From NCBI GenBank assembly GCA_022113835.1, contig JAILWY010000021.1:9734001-9798000 (forward strand): DNA of 64,000 nt, given 5' to 3'. Positions 37,860-52,600 of this stretch are shown here, piece after piece. Position 1 is the first letter of the stretch; each line of letters opens with the position of its first letter. Under the pieces are notes generated by a model. It saw only the letters and a program-made list of their open reading frames with translations, had not been told where the DNA came from and did no database searches. Position numbers and translations under genes: made by a program. Source of the stretch: Atopsyche davidsoni. Lineage: Eukaryota; Arthropoda; Insecta; Trichoptera; Hydrobiosidae.

Positions 37860-40660
37860 TTGTATGCCAAAACAAGCGTTCGGTTGTATTTATCCAAAAG
37901 TAAAAAATTAAAATAAACATAATCACATAACTGAAATAATTTTTTTTTTTAAATTATATATTTAACATGCAAAATATTTTTTTTATATAAACACAATATA
38001 ATACTTTGAAGCGTGCTGAAATTGGCCTTGTTGAACAAAAACACGAGTAGCAAGCACAGTGGAGTAAATGTGGCTTGCTATTTTGACGCCCAAATTACCC
38101 CACTGTGCGGTTCTCTCCACTGTTTGCACTATTACGCATTATGCATATTTATTTAACGTTTACCCTTTGCAACTCATCCGTGCAGTCGACTGTGCGCTTG
38201 CTATCTACTTGCGCCCTTCCATTTTTTGCTATTTATTTTTTTTATATACGTACAGATAAATCAACGTGTTATCTTAGTTGCTTTCACTCGAAAGGGTTGT
38301 TAAATAACTACTAGATTGTTAAGGGTGTATTTTTCAAAGTTTTGTTTCTGTTGAATAATTAAATATTTTTAACTAAGGGTACTGGTGTGCTTTCATTGCG
38401 TTTGTATGTATAATAATTATTTATGATATTTTGTATAATTTGATATGCTTATTATAATATTTTATTTAATCTCATTGGCTATTGTGCATCCAAAAACGCG
38501 TAAATAACAAATAATATATGGTACTATAAGTAGTATCCATGACTACAATTGATCGATACACACTTATGACAAATGCATTATTTTGCAATTCAATATATAT
38601 ATTTTATATTCTTTTAAAAGATGTATCTATTACTTGTTTTATTGATATATAAAGCAAAATAAGTAAGTAAAATAAAATACACATTAAAATTCCCTCCTCT
38701 AAATGTATACGAAAAGGCAGTAAATATACCTCACGGTAAAACTTTTTATAAATATTATATATTTTTAACCTCTCTGATAAAACAGGGTGTACTCTCTAAA
38801 AACACACATCCAAATTAAAGGCGTTGTTTGGAATGTAGCGTTTCTTTTTTTACGACGTCGAATAAGTACGAACTCACCCATTGGGTGCTCTTCACCCCAT
38901 CTGGATGCGGTTGATTAGCTATAAAAACCAGACAGGTATTGTATGAACGGAGGGTTATAATTTCGCCACGTTTTAGGGGAGTAAAGAACCTTGGTTAGAA
39001 GTTATTTAAACGACTATTTTATAACTGTGGGGTTCATTTTAAAGGTGTCAGTTAAAAACGCAGACAAAAAAAACCGACAGTAAATCGATGTATCGGACCT
39101 TACTAACGCATCTATTTACAATTTTAATAAAATATTACAGATCTCTTATTTGAAAGTATAAATGTATAGAAATATTCTTTATATTAAAAAAAAAATACAC
39201 TACGTTTTGAGTACTCAAGAATATCATATTAAAAATAAGAAAAAAATTGTGCTTCAAATAATTTATAGTACAATCACGTCCCTTATTCAAAACACGAGGA
39301 TACACTTAAGGCAATCTATTTTATTCTAATGCATCCTTCTCGAGTATTCTCCGTTTCCTTTGAAACAGCTGATGTGTAAAAGCCACAAGGCGAAGATTGC
39401 ATCAAAGTCGGCCCCTTCCGTTTTTATATACATATTTTTTGCACAAAGCTTTGCGAAAGAAGACATTATTATTGTCAGAGTTCGGGGGGGGCTAACTTCT
39501 CTTCCCGACCACCGAAACTTGGCGGGGTTGGATTCGACCGATGAAATACGAAATAAATTAGGTGCGAATATTCCAAATAGGGTGCATATATGTATGAGAC
39601 GCTGAAAATTTTAAATAGCAACAAAAAAAATACGAACCAATGCCACGTATTACCTCTGAAATGAACTTTAAAAACGTTAACTTTTAGTTAACACTTTTTA
39701 CACGTTTCAATGCTTCCGTAATAATATTAAAAGCTTTATATCGACTTTTCGTATAGGTTGTAAATTATCTAAAAAACACCTTACAAAGCTTTTTATTTAT
39801 TTTTTAGTGGATTACTTGATAGCATGTATGCTTTGTTTCGCTTAGCAGTGTTATAACAATGGTAGTTTACAAATTTAATAGTTTTCTTGCAGCAGCCGGC
39901 AGTTTTCACTGTAAAGAAATTATCCACCCCTTAAGCCTTCCCCTACGGGAATGCCCGAGCTCGAGTATGAAATGCGCACACCGGTGCCCTCTGGGAATAT
40001 TCGCTCACGAATTTTCATTGTTTTCGTTTCCACAGTGGTCAAATGGATGGTAATTGATGCATCGTACTTTGTATTTGTATTGCTTTAATTGCATGCAAAT
40101 ATATGGTATTGATCTGCGTGTCTATAGATTCACGTAAACGAGTATGCAGACATAACAACATCGCATATAATATACTACAATTGAATTTATATTAAAAATA
40201 AATTGGTTGCGAGAATTGTGAAAAACTGTAACCAAAAAATATTTTCAGTAAAACGTTAATTATTATTATAAAAAAACAATAACTTAAAGATTACTATATT
40301 AAATCATATACGATTCTTTATTTTATCAAACTGAATTATCGGGAAAAAATAGAATTTATATTTTCACTCTGCTGTATGTTTATAGCAATGAGTATAAATA
40401 AATTATTACTAAGAAAAAAGTGAGTAATACATAATTTTTAATATCAACATAAGGCTATTTTTTAAAATTAATTTTTACTTATTGGTATGTATCAATATAA
40501 GTCACCTAGAAAGTAAAGTAAAATGAAATAGGATTCTATAAATGCAACTATGAGATGTTGGGGGCTACCCCGATTCAGCACTGGTCAACGGCTATGAAGA
40601 AGGGGTGGAGATTACCCCAGATGTTATTTGCCCCATTCACTTATTTATTACAGCTACCTC
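37860..40660. other. AT-rich noncoding stretch
   Basis: No supportable gene. Overlapping frames at 38068-38314 and at 39360-39605 lack motifs. A GC-richer patch lies at about 39890-40000. A poly-T run lies at about 37941. Confidence 0.55.
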
Positions 40661-40684
40661 CACGTCCTTTTTTTAGTTAAGTAT

Positions 40685-40735
40685 TCTCCTGACGAAGCAT
40701 TCTGTCGAAAATAAAATTTCGTTTAAAAGCAGCTA
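40685..40735 (+). repeat. CTGACGA...CGAAA hairpin motif
   Basis: CTCCTGACGAAGCATTCTGT is followed by CGAAAATAAAATTTCG. CTGACGA, a short GAC/GTC-closed hairpin and CGAAA give the core order seen elsewhere. No clear outer inverted arms. Confidence 0.3.
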
Positions 40736-40759
40736 TAATATTGAAATACCTCGTGTTGA

Positions 40760-41560
40760 CTACTTGTTTTAACATGAAGTAATCAATTTTTTAAATATAT
40801 TTATTTTCTTTTCGGTTTTCCCCTATGAAAGGTAACGCTGGTTGCTACAGAGAAAACATCGGGAGCATCCCTTGTATTCTTCAGTAGGTTTCATTAGTTA
40901 ATCAGGACCACTCCGTACCACTACCCCATTCATATATTCCGCCTGTCGCTAATTCCCCGCCTGCGCTATTCTAAGGGTTGAAAAGTACGTCCGACAGGCA
41001 AAATTTATAATAAGTTCAAATTTGCAACTGTACTCGTTTATTACGAAATGTCATCGGAGAAAATATACGACCGGAGCAGTCGAAAATTTGAATATTTGAA
41101 AGTGTTAAATAAAGAAGGTTATAGATTTTTCTGTTCGGTTAGTTCTCAAGTGGTGCGCTGTTACATTTTTCGCATGGAAATTGGGCAATAAATAACATTT
41201 ATGTATATTTCATAACCATAAAATTGAATAATGACCCGAATGTGTTTATTTGCCCTAAACATTTGGAGACAAATTCAACTGTCCCTTAACAATACGGAAG
41301 ACACGCTTCCGGTGGCCATGTGCCGTCATCTCCGGCCGCGGCCCTCAGCCGGCCCGAGCCCCGCGGGGATGGGCCCTAATTGTCCCCCGCCCTGTTGGTT
41401 TAGGCCCCTGCGGCACAAAATTAACGCATATAAATTAGGAAGCGCCGCGTGCCCGTGTAATTGGAAGTAAATACTAGAAAATATTGGATTTAAGGAGCGT
41501 TGTAGTCTTGCTGGGACCTTAATTAAAATTGTCTGAGCTAGTCCCGCGGGAAGGACAGGC
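40760..41560. other. Noncoding stretch with a GC-rich islet at 41310-41460
   Basis: The islet (GGCCGCGG, CCGGCCCGAG and similar) is open on both strands. A 47-codon ATG frame at 41048-41191 (68 codons when open sequence upstream is counted) has normal-looking composition but no recognised motif. No gene accepted. Confidence 0.45.
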
Positions 41561-41566
41561 GTGGTT

Positions 41567-42036
41567 GTGTCCAAAGAGAGTATCGGGTATTTGTTAGTTC
41601 AGTAAAACATAAACTACTAGTAATCAAGTATTTATTTTTATTGTTGATTATAAGAATACAAAATGGAAAATTATTTTAAAAAGATGATGTTATCCAAATA
41701 GTGTCACTATTCACACTAGGCACTCTTCTAATCTTGAACGAAAATTGCTGATAACACGCTGACACAAAGCCCTCGATATTTATTTTCATACTTTTAAGAT
41801 ATCCCCATACCAAAGGTCGGGGCTTGTTAATGTTACCTCTACGTGAAATGACCTTTTTAGGGAATAATTCGTTAACAGCTTCAATTGATTGATTGGATGT
41901 ATGGCAAGTGTCTTGTTGGAACCACGTTCTTGAGTTGAAACCTTGAAACTCCTGCAACTCTGGACCCAAAAAATTTCGCAGCATATCGCAATAACAGAAA
42001 CTATTCACATTCACCCGATACTCTTTTTGGACACCC
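41567..42036 (-). mobile_element. Internally deleted mariner/Tc1-type element, copy 1
   Basis: The left border GTGTCCAAAGAGAGTATCGG and the reverse complement of the right border, GGGTGTCCAAAAAGAGTATC, form terminal repeats of about 24 bases. Only the C-terminal part of a transposase remains inside. The same 470-bp arrangement occurs in the opposite orientation at 58673-59138, so a deleted form spread as a unit, presumably mobilised by a full-length relative elsewhere. Confidence 0.8.
41676..42014 (-). pseudogene. Truncated DDE transposase remnant inside copy 1
   Basis: A 112-codon open frame without a normal start begins just inside the terminal repeat. It carries WFQQD followed by TCHTSNQSIEAV, then ISRRGNIN and VWGYLKSM, segments known from insect mariner/Tc1-type DDE transposases. 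The catalytic Asp of QQD is present, but the usual Gly-Ala after it is missing. A further deletion between GNINKP and VWGYLK removes the third acidic residue that copy 2 retains. The N-terminal DNA-binding domain and first Asp are absent, so it cannot be catalytic. Confidence 0.75.
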
Positions 42037-42049
42037 TGTGCTTTAATAT

Positions 42050-45000
42050 GTTGGATCGTCTGTCTATTTCCTGTACCATCGCTTACAAAAGTTTAAATTA
42101 AAATAATTTCGTGATTTTTAGTTTATATAATTACCACAACAGCTGATGCATAAGATTATTTTTTCATTATGTAACGACGCACAGGTCTGCGTTTACATAA
42201 TAATATATATTTAATGAAAATCATTTTGTACATTTATTTATACAGGACTCCGAGTGATTGATATCCTTGCTGACGAATATTTATTTAAAATATTTGTTAA
42301 GTAAATGGAAAAGATTAAATTGCTCAAAACACAACAACAACGCGGAGGATTATCGTTTCTTTGAAGCTCTCAATCATTTCAACCGAGACACTTCACCGTG
42401 GAATTAAAGCCGAGAATAATTTATTGAGCTTTTCAAAGCACCAGCTAGACTTTATTTTTAATACAATATTGATAAATTATGGCGTAGTTTACAATTATTC
42501 AATAATACAGGCGAATATTCCTGAAAATATTCACCATTTAAAAACACTTTTTATGTTAATTATTCTGAAATCGAATTTTGCATTTATATTACCTCTTATT
42601 GAAAATGCGTTATTGAATTGTTTTGTATTTTTCGCCGGAATATTAACCCACAAGAGAGCTTTTAGTCAATTTCAAGGAAGTCAATTATCAAATTATGAAT
42701 TATTACCGTCAAAGTAAAATCAATTGCCAGATAAAATCAAAATCAGACCTCGCTAATGGAATAATTTGAATTTATTACTGTGAAAGCAACACCATGCGAA
42801 ATCGATTTCATTCGTTGAATCTTACACAAAACGTTTATTTAATATATATTGATGCTTATTTTCACTTTCAGCATTTTTTGCTGAAAAACCTATACCAGTT
42901 TTAGTTCCGAATAATTTAAATTTATCACAGAAACTGACGTTCGCGAAATCTATCACTAAACGTGTATAAAAATAACTTTCAGTACTTCTATTATATGATA
43001 TTACTTTTCAGCATTTTTTACCCGTTACCCCTGCTGCTGAAATGCCTGGAAATAATTCTAAAAACCTATACTGGTTCAAGCATTCCGACACGTAGGGGCG
43101 AGTGAGTCATCAATGCAATTAATATTAGTGCCGAGCGCCTGGGGCTAGGCAACCCGCCTTTGTTCGGATAATCCGGTCACACTATTGTGGGGAACAGGGT
43201 AGGAATACATCCAGTAGACAAAAGGTTCCTTCACGGTAAAAATAAACACAACCGAATTAAGCAAACATAAAATACTAATTCTACTTTACCCCATATTTGG
43301 AATTTGGTTTCTCCTTTGAATTAATTGTCTAATCTCCGTCTAACTTAACTACTCAAACCTTTTAATACTGTCCTTTGCAAACAGCCTTTATTGTAATAAG
43401 CGTGATTAAAATTCTTCCTTTTACATTTCAATCAAATTATATCCACGGCGGTAGATGTAGCCCGTGGGCAGAGCAAATTAAATTTATGACTAGTAATAAA
43501 CTTTTGGTGTAATACCGAAAGTTTATATTTGATTTTAGATTCGTATTAATAAAACCAATATAATGCTGCGTATAAATGACGACTCTCGCATACGTGCGCT
43601 TAAATATAAATTTCCTATGAAATCCCCTTCGAATAGCAGCCAAGGAATCATTATTCAACCTATTGTGAGTTAAACTACCCAGTACAGCTTATCAAACCTA
43701 AAAAAAGGCTTCTTCTTATGCTCGTTAGTCTGCGACGAGGCAAACAGGTTCTTGAATTTCTGCAATCAGTCTTAGAACTTAACAGTGCACCACACGTTAA
43801 GGGGCTTGACCTCGAATTATGGTAAATTGTATTAAACATATTTGGTATAAAATAAATAAATAATTTTACTTTCCAAAATAATATTTTAAATATAGTACAA
43901 TAAAAAAACCCGTTATTTTAGTTCAAAAATAATATTTTTAAAACCACGAAATCTTGTTTTTATTTATATAATATTTTTTTATTAAATATTGATAATTTTA
44001 TGCTTAAATGTATGCAATATACAGATGTTACATAAAATATTGTTAAATCCATTTTCAAGCACATAACATTGATATTCAAAAGTTTTATAAATTATATTTA
44101 TAAAAATTAATGTTTATATAAATATACATAAAACAATTGTGCTTTCAACGTTTTTTCACAACGTACTAGGGTAGTTTTGAATATTTAATAATTTTCTCTT
44201 AACTTATAATTATTTTTGACGATTAGGTCGGTACCAAGGGCCTTAAGTAAATTACACCAGTAAGCAACCGACTATCAATGATTCAGTAGAGAAGTGCACA
44301 CACAACTCCCACACTGAATTCCTTTCGATTTGCTGTTACGATAATTGTACGATCCTCTATTACTCTGATTGGTCGACACGTGTTTGTTTCCCACGCGAGG
44401 CGATTTCTTATTCTATTAGCGATATGTATACGAAGGCATTCGCTCAGTATTGAATTTTACATCGATATACAGCGAGAGCCGTTTTGAAATCTGCCCACTG
44501 AAGCTCTGAAATATTTACGATGAGGCTTTATTATGCCTTTCGAGTTATGACCAGCATTGATGTTACAATATTACCAGGTTATAGGTTCCGATTGTTATTT
44601 ATTACTCCCAGCTTGACTTTGAATCTTTAAACCTGTCGTTTAATCTTCATACAGACTCTGGCATAATTTTTTTATCAATATCTTAAAAGCATCTTTATTT
44701 TCTTTTAAAAATAACTTGTTTTTAATTAATAATAGCCGCTTTTCAAATCATATTTTCAAACTGAGCTCAATATATTTTCATTATAGCTATAAGTACTCAA
44801 GGATATAATACCGCTCAGTTATTAAATTTTCTCTCGTAAGGTATAATGGTATTAGATCCCTTCAGGATTTTATGCTTATTCTATAAAACCCTTCCTTTCA
44901 ATAAGCAAAATACCCAATCATTTCGTAGCCTCAAATATGAATAAACGGACTTATTAAATTACGCCGCCGGATTAAATACAAACTCTATAAATTTATAAAT

Positions 45001-46670
45001 CAAATCTAGCTTGACCAGAGTGCAAATATAACCAATCCAAACAATGGCTGCACGATAGCCTGGTGAAATATCTAATACTATGTCTGGAAGTAGACTTAAT
45101 AGCAGATCGTCTTAATCGCTTTGATATGCAATATCTTTACTGCCCTCGTATTTTGGCAGACCCCCTTTAATTATAAGGCTGGAGGGAGTATACTTCTTTA
45201 CAACAATAGTAGATTTACTTTCGCTAAAATTTAAATAAGTTTCATATAACAAATTATGATATTGATTTTGACTTTAAAATAGTATCATCAAAAATTATAC
45301 TCGTAATTGTATTATATCTTCTTAGATTGCTGTTCTTAAAAAAAATGATTGGTCAGCATATTTCACGTTATATCATTAGCATATGATATATACCTGATAT
45401 CATTTAAAAAAATATATAAAATTTGTAGATATATAAAAGCGAGGAGAGCTTAGGCTTATCTTTAGATAATTGAATAGATTTAGATAAATCTATTTTCAAG
45501 TGTTTACTTTTCGTCCTTCCAGCCCTGTAAAGAGGTGGTTTCAGTTATGGTCGGCGTTTGCCTGCGGCTCCTGGTCGTTAGAGTCCAGAGATAGGCCCTT
45601 CCCCTCTGCCCTGCAGGCAAGCAACCCTCGGCCTGGGGGTGGGTCGGCCTAATGACCGCAGCCTGCCTCCATTACAAAGAATTGGCCAACCTTGATATGT
45701 TATACCCGTTTTATAAAGACTGATTACTCGCACGCTTTGTTATTGGGTCTGAGTCCCCAGTAATGCTTTTTATGTGTTTTTTTTTATAACAATTTACCTA
45801 CCTTTTAATGTATATAATAGTGGTCAAACGAGCGAGTGAAATATCCAAATGCTTTGTGGAACTTTAAACATTTTTTTGTGTTTATACACTACAGGTAGTA
45901 AACATGATTATACCAATTATTATTTTTTCTATTTAAAACACAGTTTAAAAAATATACTGCCAATGACAGATCACCTTATTTTGACATTGCTAACTAAATT
46001 ACGCCGTAGGTATAAATCTATTAATTTGAAAAACAATACATTTTTATTTAATTTAAATCTCACCGATTTATGATAAATTTTATTGGTCTACTTGAAAATT
46101 TATTTTGTTGAGATAATTTAACGTAAATTTAATGTTTGTTCTGAAAAGTAATCCTTTTTTATTTCTTAATAGTATCTAAACAACAAAAACAGTAACTCGA
46201 GTATCGGAAATCTGTCTGCCGCAGTGAAGGCATTTAAAAATATCAGATAAATTATTTCTATTTCTGTACTGTTGCAAATTTTGTGGTTTTAATATAAAAA
46301 TCGTGGTATAGTATAATAAAATTGGATTATTTTTCGTTTATAAATACAAGAATATCAATTTTAAGTTTACAATATACCAGGTATAAATAGGGAGGTATGT
46401 TAATAAATATGAATTTAAATCACATAGTTGTCTAGTTATAAGCAAAATTGCTCACTAAGCACCAAGTAAAAGGTTCGAATCTATTTCAATTATTTAATAT
46501 TTATTTATTGTCTCAAGTGAAGGCTTTCCGTGATTTTCATTTTCAAGATATTGGGAGTTTTTCAAGTTGTACATATCTGCAATTATCTTTTGTCTTTAAT
46601 ATGTGGTTTATTTGCTTTTCAATGTTTTATTTGAGTTTCAATAAATATTTAATAAATAAACAGAAAGATA
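42050..46670. other. Long AT-rich stretch without a supportable gene
   Basis: The 118-codon frame at 42361-42717 is AT-driven, hydrophobic/Asn-rich and without motif or splice context. A GC-rich islet lies at about 45530-45670. A Pol III B-box-like GGTTCGAATCT near 46471 has no paired A box. The remainder is AT-rich low complexity. Confidence 0.5.
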
Positions 46671-49600
46671 TAAGCAAAAATAATTATATCGTATAATTTT
46701 CAAGATAATAATTATTTCCAGAAAATCATACATAAACCTGTTAAAATCGCATCTTATGGGTGTAATTTGGTTTGTCTTCTTCTTTGTAATAACGCCCTCT
46801 AATAATGCGTTCACGATATTGTTCAGATACTTGATAGAAAAGTTGCTGAATAAATATAAATCTGATATATTTGCGGTAGTACAAGTGAAGTGAAAGCTAT
46901 GTGAATGTCTGTCTGATATTTTTGCGTTGATAAAAGTGAAGTAAAAGCCATATGAAAATGTCTCTGATATTTTTGCAGTTGTTCAAGTGAGGTGAAAGTG
47001 CCTCCGATATTTTTGCGTTGATAAAAGTAAGGTGAAAGCTATGTGAAAGTCCGTCTGATTTTTTTTTCGTTGATAAAAGTGAGGAGAAAGCTATGTGAAA
47101 GTCTATCTGATATTTTTGCGTTGGTAAAAGTGAGGAGAAAGCTATTTGAAAGTCTATCTGCTATTATTGCGGTAGAATAAGTGAGGTGAAAGCTATGTGA
47201 AAGTGTCTCTGATATTTTTGCGGTAGTACAAGTGAGGGGAAAGCTATGTGAAAGTGTCTCCGATATTTTTGCGTTGATAAGAGTGTGGTGAAAGTCTATC
47301 TGAATTTTTGCGGTAGAATAAGTGAAGTGAAAATAATTATATCGTTATAATTTTCAAAATGATAATTCATAAATCCAATGTATCAGATGAGGACTTCTGG
47401 AATATAGTTGACATAAACAAATTTCCATTCTTGAAAAGAGAACCATACAACATTAAATCGTTTTTCAGTTTTATATACTTGTGTGACAATGAATATCATA
47501 AAATCAAAGTACAGATCTCGACTTACAGATCTTTATGATTGCTTACAAGCAGGAATATCGTTATTCTTTCCTAATTACGAAGCAATGGTCAATGAAATGC
47601 AATGCCAACGAATGAATTTATGAAGAATTTTGGTAATAGGGTCGAATTTGGGCAATTCTGATTGGTCAATTTTTTTAAAAATCAGCCAATAAAAACATTT
47701 AAGTTTAAATTAAATATTGTTGGTTCATTAAAATATTCAATAAACTTAGTCCGAACTCTAACTGATATTTTTGGTATTCTAACCTGTTAAGCTATAGATG
47801 TACATTTTAAAGTTGGTATTAAAAATAATTATTCCTAGCGTATTTGCCCCAACTTGACCCAATTTTAATTTTTAAAAAATATAAACAATAATTGTATATA
47901 AATATATTTGTGAATTATATGTATTATTGACTATATCCAACTATAAATATACCTTAAAAAAATAAATGGTGCCCGCCGCCAGATCGGTATTCTAGAATGT
48001 GCTCTTGGGTGCAAAAAGGTTGGGGACCCCTGCTGTAGAGTATATATGTAAAAAAACCTAAGACTGTCCGGAACTTCCATTATCTTTTCGGTAAGAAAAA
48101 TTAAGAGAGCAATGCTTAGTATGTGTATAAATATTTGCGAATTCACAGAAGGCAGAACATTTGCAAGGGAGATAAATGAGATCAGTGTGGCAATGCGGTC
48201 CGATTAATGGCGGGTCATATTGCATACGTAAAGCATAATGTAGATAATAATGAAATGTAGCAGGTTTTACTGTAGCTGGCTCGCGTTACACGCCCCGTCC
48301 CGCCGTCACGCGATGTCCGTGTTTATTATTTACAGCCGATTTAATTCAACCCGCCGCTGCCTTACAATCGATTTATAATTTGGGTGCCTCATGAGCCTAA
48401 ACGCCTTGAAGCTTCTCGGAAGGCATTATTTGAAAAAAATTTCATCGTTTATATTTGCGGTTGTATACAAAATAAAATTTACTCCTAATTCTTTAATAAT
48501 AATGCACGCTTTGGTAATTTAAACTAGGCACACCTTGCGCTCAATATAAATGTACATTTTTTACTCGTACGATCTTAGCGAAGTGACCGAAAGACCCACC
48601 GCTCTATGAGAGTACGAGGATATAAATTGAACAAGCAAGCAAACAGACAAACAATTGTGATCGTGTCAAGCGTAACAGCATTTACCATTTTGCACAGAAA
48701 AACTGTTTACAAGTTTTCATAATCGAATAAACTCAAATCTATACCCGTATTTAAAGCAGCACACTTACCAGTGGACCACATTATCATTATAATAATTTAA
48801 ATAATTGATTTTAAATTATTTAGTTATTGATTATGTCTTCCGGTGTCTAAGTGATCTTCAAGATTACTCTTTTTGTAAGGATTAATTTTTTGATGATATA
48901 ATTTCCGGCCCAGTAAATAAAGGGTTACTTCACCAAAATCAATCAAGTTTATTATCAATCGACTTTTTTATACCAAAAAGTTGAAAGAAATTTTTTAGGA
49001 AAAATCAAATAAACTTAATTATTGTTCTGTGTAATAATTCAAAACAAACCTGATCGACTCGTATTTATATTTGCTGTAAAAAATCTGCGCATCGCAAGGG
49101 AAGTCGATGATCAAAAAATCAAAGATTCTCTTCACCATTCGTACAAATTGATTTCGTTGTTCCTGTTTCAGGTTTAATAAATTTCCATAAAGCAGCCATT
49201 GTTCTAGATTTCAATGATATCATTCCGAATTTATAATAACACCCCGAGGCGCGCGGGAGGCTGCGGCGTCTCCGGGATGGAACATGATGTGCTGAAATCT
49301 TTCAAACTTAGGGTCGAAGTTATGGCGAATATTTGTAAGTATGTACGCCTATGTACGCTTTTGCAGAAAACGAAGACAATAAATTTCGACCCCTTCAATT
49401 TGCATCAGCCTCTTGCCCGTGTCCAAACAAGTATGTAATTTGATCATGTTTCAACTGAAAGCCTACTAATCTCATCAATACGTATTATCTTTGACGTTGA
49501 GAAATTTATTTCAGGATGCAGGTAGAAACTCGTACATTGCAAGTTCACGCTTCGAGAGCGCATCATTATCTGTACCGTTTTCTCGAGATACATATCTTGA

Positions 49601-52600
49601 AGTTGCTTGCTTACATATATTACTTTGAGTATATGTTCAAAGATATCCATAAAATACATTAAAATTAATAAAATAAATTCAACATATATTTTAAAGTCTA
49701 CCTAGATTTTATTTCATGCGTTTAGTATTTTGTAAGCAATATTTTCTATGAAAACGATGCTCTCTTGTATATTAAAAATACATTTATACGGAAAGTAATG
49801 AAAAAGTTTTGTTTTTTTCATTTACTTTTTCCTAAATAATAAACAGTACAAATTTATTCTGTTGCTATTATTCTTTGAATATAATTTTCAATTTCATTCA
49901 CTCCGTACTAAATCAACTTTGAAACAAATTTAAAGCGGCGAATTTAATTTATTGTAATTGATATCACTACTAAAGCGATTTGTTCTGTGAAATTAAAAAC
50001 CAGGTATCGATGAACTCCGACAGTCCCTAACCCTTTCTGATTTCACATTTTAAATATTAACATAACAAATACAACTTTAAGATGTAGAGAAGATATCGAA
50101 CTACATATTATTAGCGAAACGTTTTAATTAAATAATTAAGCCTTTCAGTAAATTTACAAACATAACAATGTGGGGAATAAAGCTTGCATATAAAAATTAC
50201 GTATGAAGCCAATATACAAATAAGAAGAGCATTGATATCGCTTCGCTATATTACGAAAAAATTTCAATTAAACTTGTAAGTGAAAATGATACATACAATG
50301 ACTATTTTTTTTATTAAATGTCAATCAGATGCGTATTTATTACCCATTACGGACTTATTATATTTACTAATATGATTAGCCACATTATTTCATACATAGA
50401 AGATGATTTAAAGAAAATATCACCTGGCTTACATGGTCGGTGTACTAACCCTTGTACTAACGAATAATTTTTTGCATTCAACGCACATTGGTTCATATGT
50501 AGAGGATTGTTAAAAATTCTCGATAAACGGAAGTGATTCGTTAGTACAAGGGTTAGTACACCGGCCATGTAAGCCAGGGGATGTGGGTTCAAATCCCACA
50601 CAAATCACGATGATATTTTTCTGAGAGTTTATTTAAATCATCTTCTTTGTATGAACAAATGTGCCTAATCATATTAGTAATAACATACAATGATGTAATA
50701 CATGTGGTTTAGGAATGCGTTTTTAAACGTGACTTGTATAAAAATATGACCATAGTACAAGCACAAGTACTCTACACTTAACCAATAGCTTTCCATTATT
50801 TTGTCCAAAAGGACGCTATTGGCACTAGACCTAGCAAGCTACACATAGTCTCCAAAATTTAAACCCCAGATTGAAAACAAACCTTTCAGTGTTGCTCCCC
50901 ACGAGGGTTGAATAATTTTGATAGCCACGAAGTCCTCTCCATGGTCGTGTGCAATAACTTCCCAGATCGAAGACCCAGTCGGGACCCGCAAGGGCGAGAA
51001 TGGCGGCTCGTCTAGACCCTCGGCCGGTCCCTCGCATCGCCCGAGGCGAAATCGCGACTTGATTGCTTTTTATTTTGTAATCATCGACTGACATTATGAT
51101 TTTTATCGCTGGATACTTTCGCCGATCGTTATTCAAATGATGCCTAATTAATATATATATATTTTTTATTAAATTCTATTCGTGTATTTTTTTGGTCTTC
51201 GCATGGAAGAAAACCTTGACATTTTTGAGATTTTTTTAATATCTCCACGAGGATCTGACTGATGGCAGATTAATCTATTTTAAAGTGGTTTCATAATTTG
51301 TAAATGCTATTAAGACATTCCGTATAGGGATCAAGGACTTGTGTTGAAAAAATGTTAATTTTACTAAGTGACTTTAATATATATTTAATAAATACAAACA
51401 ACAATAAAAAATGCAAATAAAAATATATATATCTTGTGTTGATGACAGTTTTTGTTTGTGAGTGGAACTTGTTATAACATATATATATATATATATTTTA
51501 TAAATTTTAGTATGCATGTAGCTTTAGAAAAAGTTTATATGAATTGCATATCTCGAGTATATACTATTACGACCATATTTAAAACGATAAATCGTCTTAT
51601 ATTATATTGTCATTTTGTAATAAACCAAATGGGATGGTTTTGTAATTATAAGACTTTTATTTTAAAGGTATACAATGCTATTTTTAATTTTCATTATACG
51701 TTTACACATAAAAACAAATATATTTATTACTTTAAGCTCTACTGCTACCGCAGTCGTACAATATAAGCAATGGTTTTCATAGCAATTGGAATACAAAGAA
51801 TACAAACTAAAGACATCGTACAAGAAACCCGGAAATCCAATTCCAATATTGACTAATATTTCTTATTTATCATTTCCGGTGGCCTAAAAAGTGATCCAAT
51901 TACTTCGGCGGATAAGAAAAAACGTCAATCAGTGGAATAAATCTTCCCGAGCGCTATCGCGGCCATATAAATCTCCTGTTGCCACATTCGTAAGGTGGGA
52001 TCCAAAGTAATTGCGGCCAGGACATTCCGTATTTAGTAAGGCATGATATGGTAGCAGATTTTATCAAAAGCCTATATAACACAATACCTCGGGTGAGTTC
52101 CCGTCCCCTAGTTAATATATATCACTGTAAATCTTACGATTACATCAGAATTATTAGTTCTTCTTGCAGTAGTAAATTGTGATTATTTCCCCGAGTTTTA
52201 TTTGTGTAGGAACGGAGGGGAGAACAGCGAAGCCAGTAATTCTTATTGCGTAATGGTTGACACGTACTGCTGATTTATCGCATAGATTTATTGGTTTTTT
52301 AAAGAACATTAATTGGCGACGAAGAAACAAGATAAAATAATAATGTTCTACAAAATAAAAACCAATATTATTAGCATAAATTCATGGTTACTATTATTTT
52401 GTCGGCTCAGTGGTAAGAACTACTATTGCGCCATCTTTTGATCTGTATCTCCCCTCTGTTCAACCACGTTGATTGCATAGATTTATTAGATTTCTAGTGT
52501 ACATTGATTGATGATGATGAAACAAGGAAAAATAAAAATATATAAAATAATAAAAATCTATGTTATTAGCATAAATCCTCAGTTAATATCATTTGTTTGG